From contig JALOOS010000044.1 of NCBI GenBank assembly GCA_025454275.1, positions 1 to 9,052 on the forward strand: a stretch of DNA of 9,052 bases. Direction: 5' to 3'. This document shows, one piece after another, positions 6,973 through 9,052 of this stretch; position 1 is the first letter of the stretch, and every line of letters starts with the position of its first letter. A program made the position numbers and the translations under genes. A model generated the notes under the pieces. The model was not told where the DNA came from and made no database searches. It saw only the letters and a program-made list of their open reading frames with translations. The DNA comes from Desulfobacterales bacterium (lineage in GTDB: Bacteria > Desulfobacterota > Desulfobacteria > Desulfobacterales > SpSt-501).

Positions 6973-6991
6973 GAGGAAGATGCGGGCGAAA

Positions 6992-7066
6992 CCAGCCTTC
7001 CCACGGGCTGGGAGGAAACCGCACCGGTTCGGTGCGGGCGCAGGATACTTGCCCCTCCCAAAAGCC
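6992..7066. other. Stacked inverted repeats with alternative pairings
   Basis: Three pairings can be drawn. CCAGCC (6992-6997) pairs with GGCTGG (7006-7011). CCGCACCG (7019-7026) pairs with CGGTGCGG (7030-7037) around a GTT loop. GGCTGGGAGG (7006-7015) pairs with CCTCCC-AAA-AGCC (7054-7066), enclosing the second hairpin with only an AAA bulge. The first and third use the same GGCTGG bases and exclude each other, a layout seen in cis-regulatory RNAs. It matches no riboswitch class I can recall. The site lies between divergent genes, so it could equally be a DNA-level protein-binding region. Its transcription, and on which strand, is unknown. Confidence 0.4.
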
Positions 7067-7113
7067 AGTATTACGTTCCCTTTTTAAAAAGTGTCCGGAA
7101 TTGAAGGGGCCCC

Positions 7114-8313
7114 ATGCCGATCGGCTCGCCGTTTTTGGGTTTTCGCATGACGATCCTCCTGATTGCCGCGCTGGCGCAGCTCTACCTCTTCGTCTGCACC
7201 TGGAGGGCCATCCGTTCGTCGGCAAAACCCGATCGCGTCAAGATCCGGGCCGTGCTGGGGGCGGGCGTCGCCATGACCGCCCTCTTTGCGGCAAACGCCG
7301 CCGTCATGTTCCGTCCCATTCCCTGGGTGGACCCGCCGCCGGCGGCCCAGCTGGTCCTGTTCTACCTGCCGGCGGTATGGAGCCTCGGGGCCATCCTCTG
7401 CGCCCTCCTCATCGGGGCGGCGGATCTCGCCGGGGGGGTGGTGCGCCTGCTGCGTAACATTTACCGTGCCCTCCGTGCTCCTGTGGGTGCGGCGCCCGTC
7501 GACCCGGGGCGCCGCCGCTTTCTCCGGGCGGGGGCGGCGGGGCTTGCCACGGCGCCCTTTCTGCTCAGCGGCTACGGGGCGGCCCACGCCGGGCGCGGGT
7601 ACCCGATCGAAAAGATCCGCCTGCCCTTCGGCCGCCCGCTGCGGGTGGTCCAGCTCAGCGATCTTCACGCCGGGATCTATATGACCCGTGAGGACCTCCG
7701 GCGTTATGCCGAACGGGCCGACAACCTCCGGCCGGACCTGTTTGTCCTGACGGGGGACTACGTTACGAATTCGCTCGTCTTTCTCCCCGGCTGCCTGGAG
7801 GAGATGGCCCGCGTCCGCGCCCGCTGCGGCACGTTCGCGACGCTCGGCAACCACGAGCACTGGGTGGCGGGAGTGGCGCGGCTGCAGGAAATCTTCGACC
7901 GCCACGGGATCCCGTTGCTTCAGAACGAGCACCGGGTCATTGCGACCGCAAACGGGCCCTTTGCGGTCGCCGGGATCGACGACCTGCGTTCCGGAAGCCC
8001 CGACCTAACGGCGGCCCTGAGGGGCCTGGAAGAGCGCCTTCCGACCATTCTCCTCTCCCACCGCCCCGAGATCTTCCCCCGGGCGGCGGCCGCCGGGGTC
8101 GAACTGACCTTGTCCGGGCACTACCACGGCGGCCAGGTCAAGCTGAGCCTTCCCGGGCTAGATCTCAGCCTTGCGCACCTGCGCACCCCCTACCCGGAGG
8201 GGCTCTTCCGCATCGGCCGCTCGCACCTCTACGTCAGCCGCGGGATCGGAACCACCTTCACCCCCGTGCGCCTGAACGCCCCGCCGGAAATCACGCTGTT
8301 CGAGCTCACCTGA
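7114..8313 (+). CDS. Membrane-anchored calcineurin-like metallophosphoesterase with internal Tat-like motif
   Basis: A 399-residue metallophosphoesterase of the YkuE/YaeI-like branch, probably hydrolysing a phosphoester in or near the membrane; the substrate is unknown. The N-terminal 130 residues hold about three hydrophobic segments (12-31, 45-66, 79-107). GRRRFLRAGAAGLATAPFLL (132-151) is a clear twin-arginine signal-like segment, unusual in being internal. The catalytic domain (about 175-399) has all the dimetal motifs: SDLHAG (182-187), TGDYV (213-217), GNHEHW (245-250), LSHRPE (314-319) and GHYHGGQ (335-341). D183, H185, D215, N246, H316, H336 and H338 are the expected ligands. Tyr replaces the more usual Thr in the last motif. 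ATG at 7114 follows GAAGGGG; the ATG at 7147 lacks a ribosome site. It ends 16 bp from the convergent radical SAM gene. Confidence 0.87.
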   Translation: MPIGSPFLGFRMTILLIAALAQLYLFVCTWRAIRSSAKPDRVKIRAVLGAGVAMTALFAANAAVMFRPIPWVDPPPAAQLVLFYLPAVWSLGAILCALLIGAADLAGGVVRLLRNIYRALRAPVGAAPVDPGRRRFLRAGAAGLATAPFLLSGYGAAHAGRGYPIEKIRLPFGRPLRVVQLSDLHAGIYMTREDLRRYAERADNLRPDLFVLTGDYVTNSLVFLPGCLEEMARVRARCGTFATLGNHEHWVAGVARLQEIFDRHGIPLLQNEHRVIATANGPFAVAGIDDLRSGSPDLTAALRGLEERLPTILLSHRPEIFPRAAAAGVELTLSGHYHGGQVKLSLPGLDLSLAHLRTPYPEGLFRIGRSHLYVSRGIGTTFTPVRLNAPPEITLFELT

Positions 8314-8333
8314 GGCTGACAGCCTCCCCTCAG
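8310..8333. terminator. Possible hairpin at a convergent gene junction
   Basis: GAGGCTG (8312-8318) and CAGCCTC (8320-8326) form a near-perfect palindrome, and CTGAGG (8310-8315) can alternatively pair with CCTCAG (8328-8333). The element covers both stop codons and the 16-bp gap between the metallophosphoesterase and the radical SAM gene. No T run follows on either strand, so it is not a standard intrinsic terminator; it could protect or end both transcripts. Confidence 0.3.
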
Positions 8334-9052
8334 CGCATGAACCGCTTGGGGCAGCTGCGGCAGGATAGGTCAGGGTCGCCGCCCGCAAGGCGCTCCCGGA
8401 AGCGGCGGAATTCCGCGCTCTCCCAGATCGCGAGCGGGTCCTGGTCGTGCACGTTCCCGAAGACGCGGCGCGTGGGGTCGGCGGCGGCGGCGGGGACGTT
8501 CACATAGACGCAGGGGGAGACCGATCCGTCGGCGGAAACGTAAAGGGAGCGGCTGATGTTCTCGCGGCAGCTCGTGCCGCAGGCGCCGGGGTCCGGCAGT
8601 TCGTAGTGGAAATCGAGGCCCAGGCGGTGTGCGGCGGCCGCGGTTTCGGCGAGTACCGCTTGCGCCCGGGATAATTTTTCGGTGTCGTGGGGTTGAAACG
8701 CCTCGCCTTCCAGCCCGGGCTCCGGGATGAAATCAAGGGTGGAGACGACGGCGGCGTGAACGCCGAGCCGCTGCATCAGTTGCGGCAGACCGCGCACGGC
8801 CTCCATGGCCGAGGCGAGCATCAGGTAGGCGAAGTGGACCTCGAGGTGGACGCCCATCCGCCTGCGCCGCACGGCCTGGAGCACGGCCACCGCCTCGCAG
8901 ACCCGGTCGAAGTCCACCCCCCGCCGCGGCGCGTTGCTGTCGGCATCGGCCCCGGCCAGCGAAAAGGCCACGATGTCGATCCCGCTCGCCACGATCTGCC
9001 CGGCCAGCGCTTCGTCCATGCGCAGCCCACAGGTAGTGGTCGAGACCTGGCA
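8330..9052 (-). CDS. Radical SAM/SPASM domain protein, N-terminus outside the window
   Basis: The last 240 residues of a radical SAM enzyme; the N-terminus with the CxxxCxxC cluster that binds the S-adenosylmethionine iron-sulfur centre lies beyond the right edge. The frame stays open from 9052; the ATG at 9019 is internal, since the residues before it (VSTTTCGLRMDEALAGQIV, using 12 as that Met) continue the TIM-barrel pattern. Barrel strands include DIVAFSLAG (26-34) and GVHLEVHFAYL (67-77). The C-terminal SPASM-type auxiliary cluster region has C158-x3-C162, SADGSVSPC (173-181) and C231-x2-C234, with GNVHDQDPLAIWES (199-212) in between, the common layout of SPASM proteins. SPASM enzymes often mature peptides or modify proteins or cofactors; the substrate here cannot be told without the upstream neighbours. 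Confidence 0.82.
   Translation of the reverse strand, partial: CQVSTTTCGLRMDEALAGQIVASGIDIVAFSLAGADADSNAPRRGVDFDRVCEAVAVLQAVRRRRMGVHLEVHFAYLMLASAMEAVRGLPQLMQRLGVHAAVVSTLDFIPEPGLEGEAFQPHDTEKLSRAQAVLAETAAAAHRLGLDFHYELPDPGACGTSCRENISRSLYVSADGSVSPCVYVNVPAAAADPTRRVFGNVHDQDPLAIWESAEFRRFRERLAGGDPDLSCRSCPKRFMR

Noticed and set aside
6992..7066. A known riboswitch (c-di-GMP, cobalamin, molybdenum cofactor, FMN, TPP considered)
   Set aside because: None of the conserved core strings I remember for these classes is present in order; kept only as an unassigned structured element.
7080..7091. Perfect 12-bp palindrome CTTTTTAAAAAG
   Set aside because: A/T-run palindromes of this kind arise easily and no hairpin abuts the T run, so I do not call it a terminator or operator.
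1..9052. A multi-gene new system (defence, phage, toxin-antitoxin, RiPP cluster) or CRISPR array
   Set aside because: Genes alternate in strand, share no visible pathway, and no arrays, integrase, transposase, tRNA or small paired genes are seen. The HNH protein is a YajD-type housekeeping member rather than a restriction or homing enzyme.

Overview
The window is a GC-rich bacterial chromosome segment of ordinary single-copy genes with little intergenic DNA. Strong codon bias makes long but spurious antisense reading frames. The gene mix suggests a GC-rich proteobacterium, possibly one of the former Deltaproteobacteria (Desulfobacterota-like): a YajD-type HNH protein, a DUF362 protein, a glycosylglycerate-synthase-like glycosyltransferase, a radical SAM/SPASM protein, and the G/C-run palindromes often dispersed in such genomes. 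That placement is inference; no rRNA or other phylogenetic marker is present.

Layout, left to right: a membrane-bound metal-dependent hydrolase of the YdjM/DUF457 type (+, 74-1096); an EamA/DMT transporter (-, 1125-1982); a small YajD-family HNH nuclease (+, 2258-2605); a palindromic dispersed repeat (2673-2707); an MFS transporter (+, 2743-3969); a GT-A glycosyltransferase resembling mannosylglycerate/glucosylglycerate synthases (-, 3972-5258) with a good sigma70-type promoter; a second palindromic repeat (5364-5393); a DUF362 protein (-, 5446-6888); a divergent intergenic region with stacked inverted repeats (6889-7113); a membrane-anchored metallophosphoesterase with an internal twin-arginine motif (+, 7114-8313); and the C-terminal part of a radical SAM/SPASM protein that runs off the right edge (-, 8330-9052).

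Genes mostly alternate in strand. There are three tail-to-tail junctions, with gaps of 28, 2 and 16 bp, and no gap exceeds 300 bp. The only same-strand neighbours are yajD/MFS and DUF362/glycosyltransferase, and each pair is separated by a palindromic repeat, so most genes are probably transcribed alone. I see no phage, transposase, CRISPR, tRNA or toxin-antitoxin content and no sign that the genes form one new system. The best leads are the putative compatible-solute synthase, the structured 6992-7066 intergenic element, the metallophosphoesterase architecture, and the cysteine motif in the DUF362 protein.
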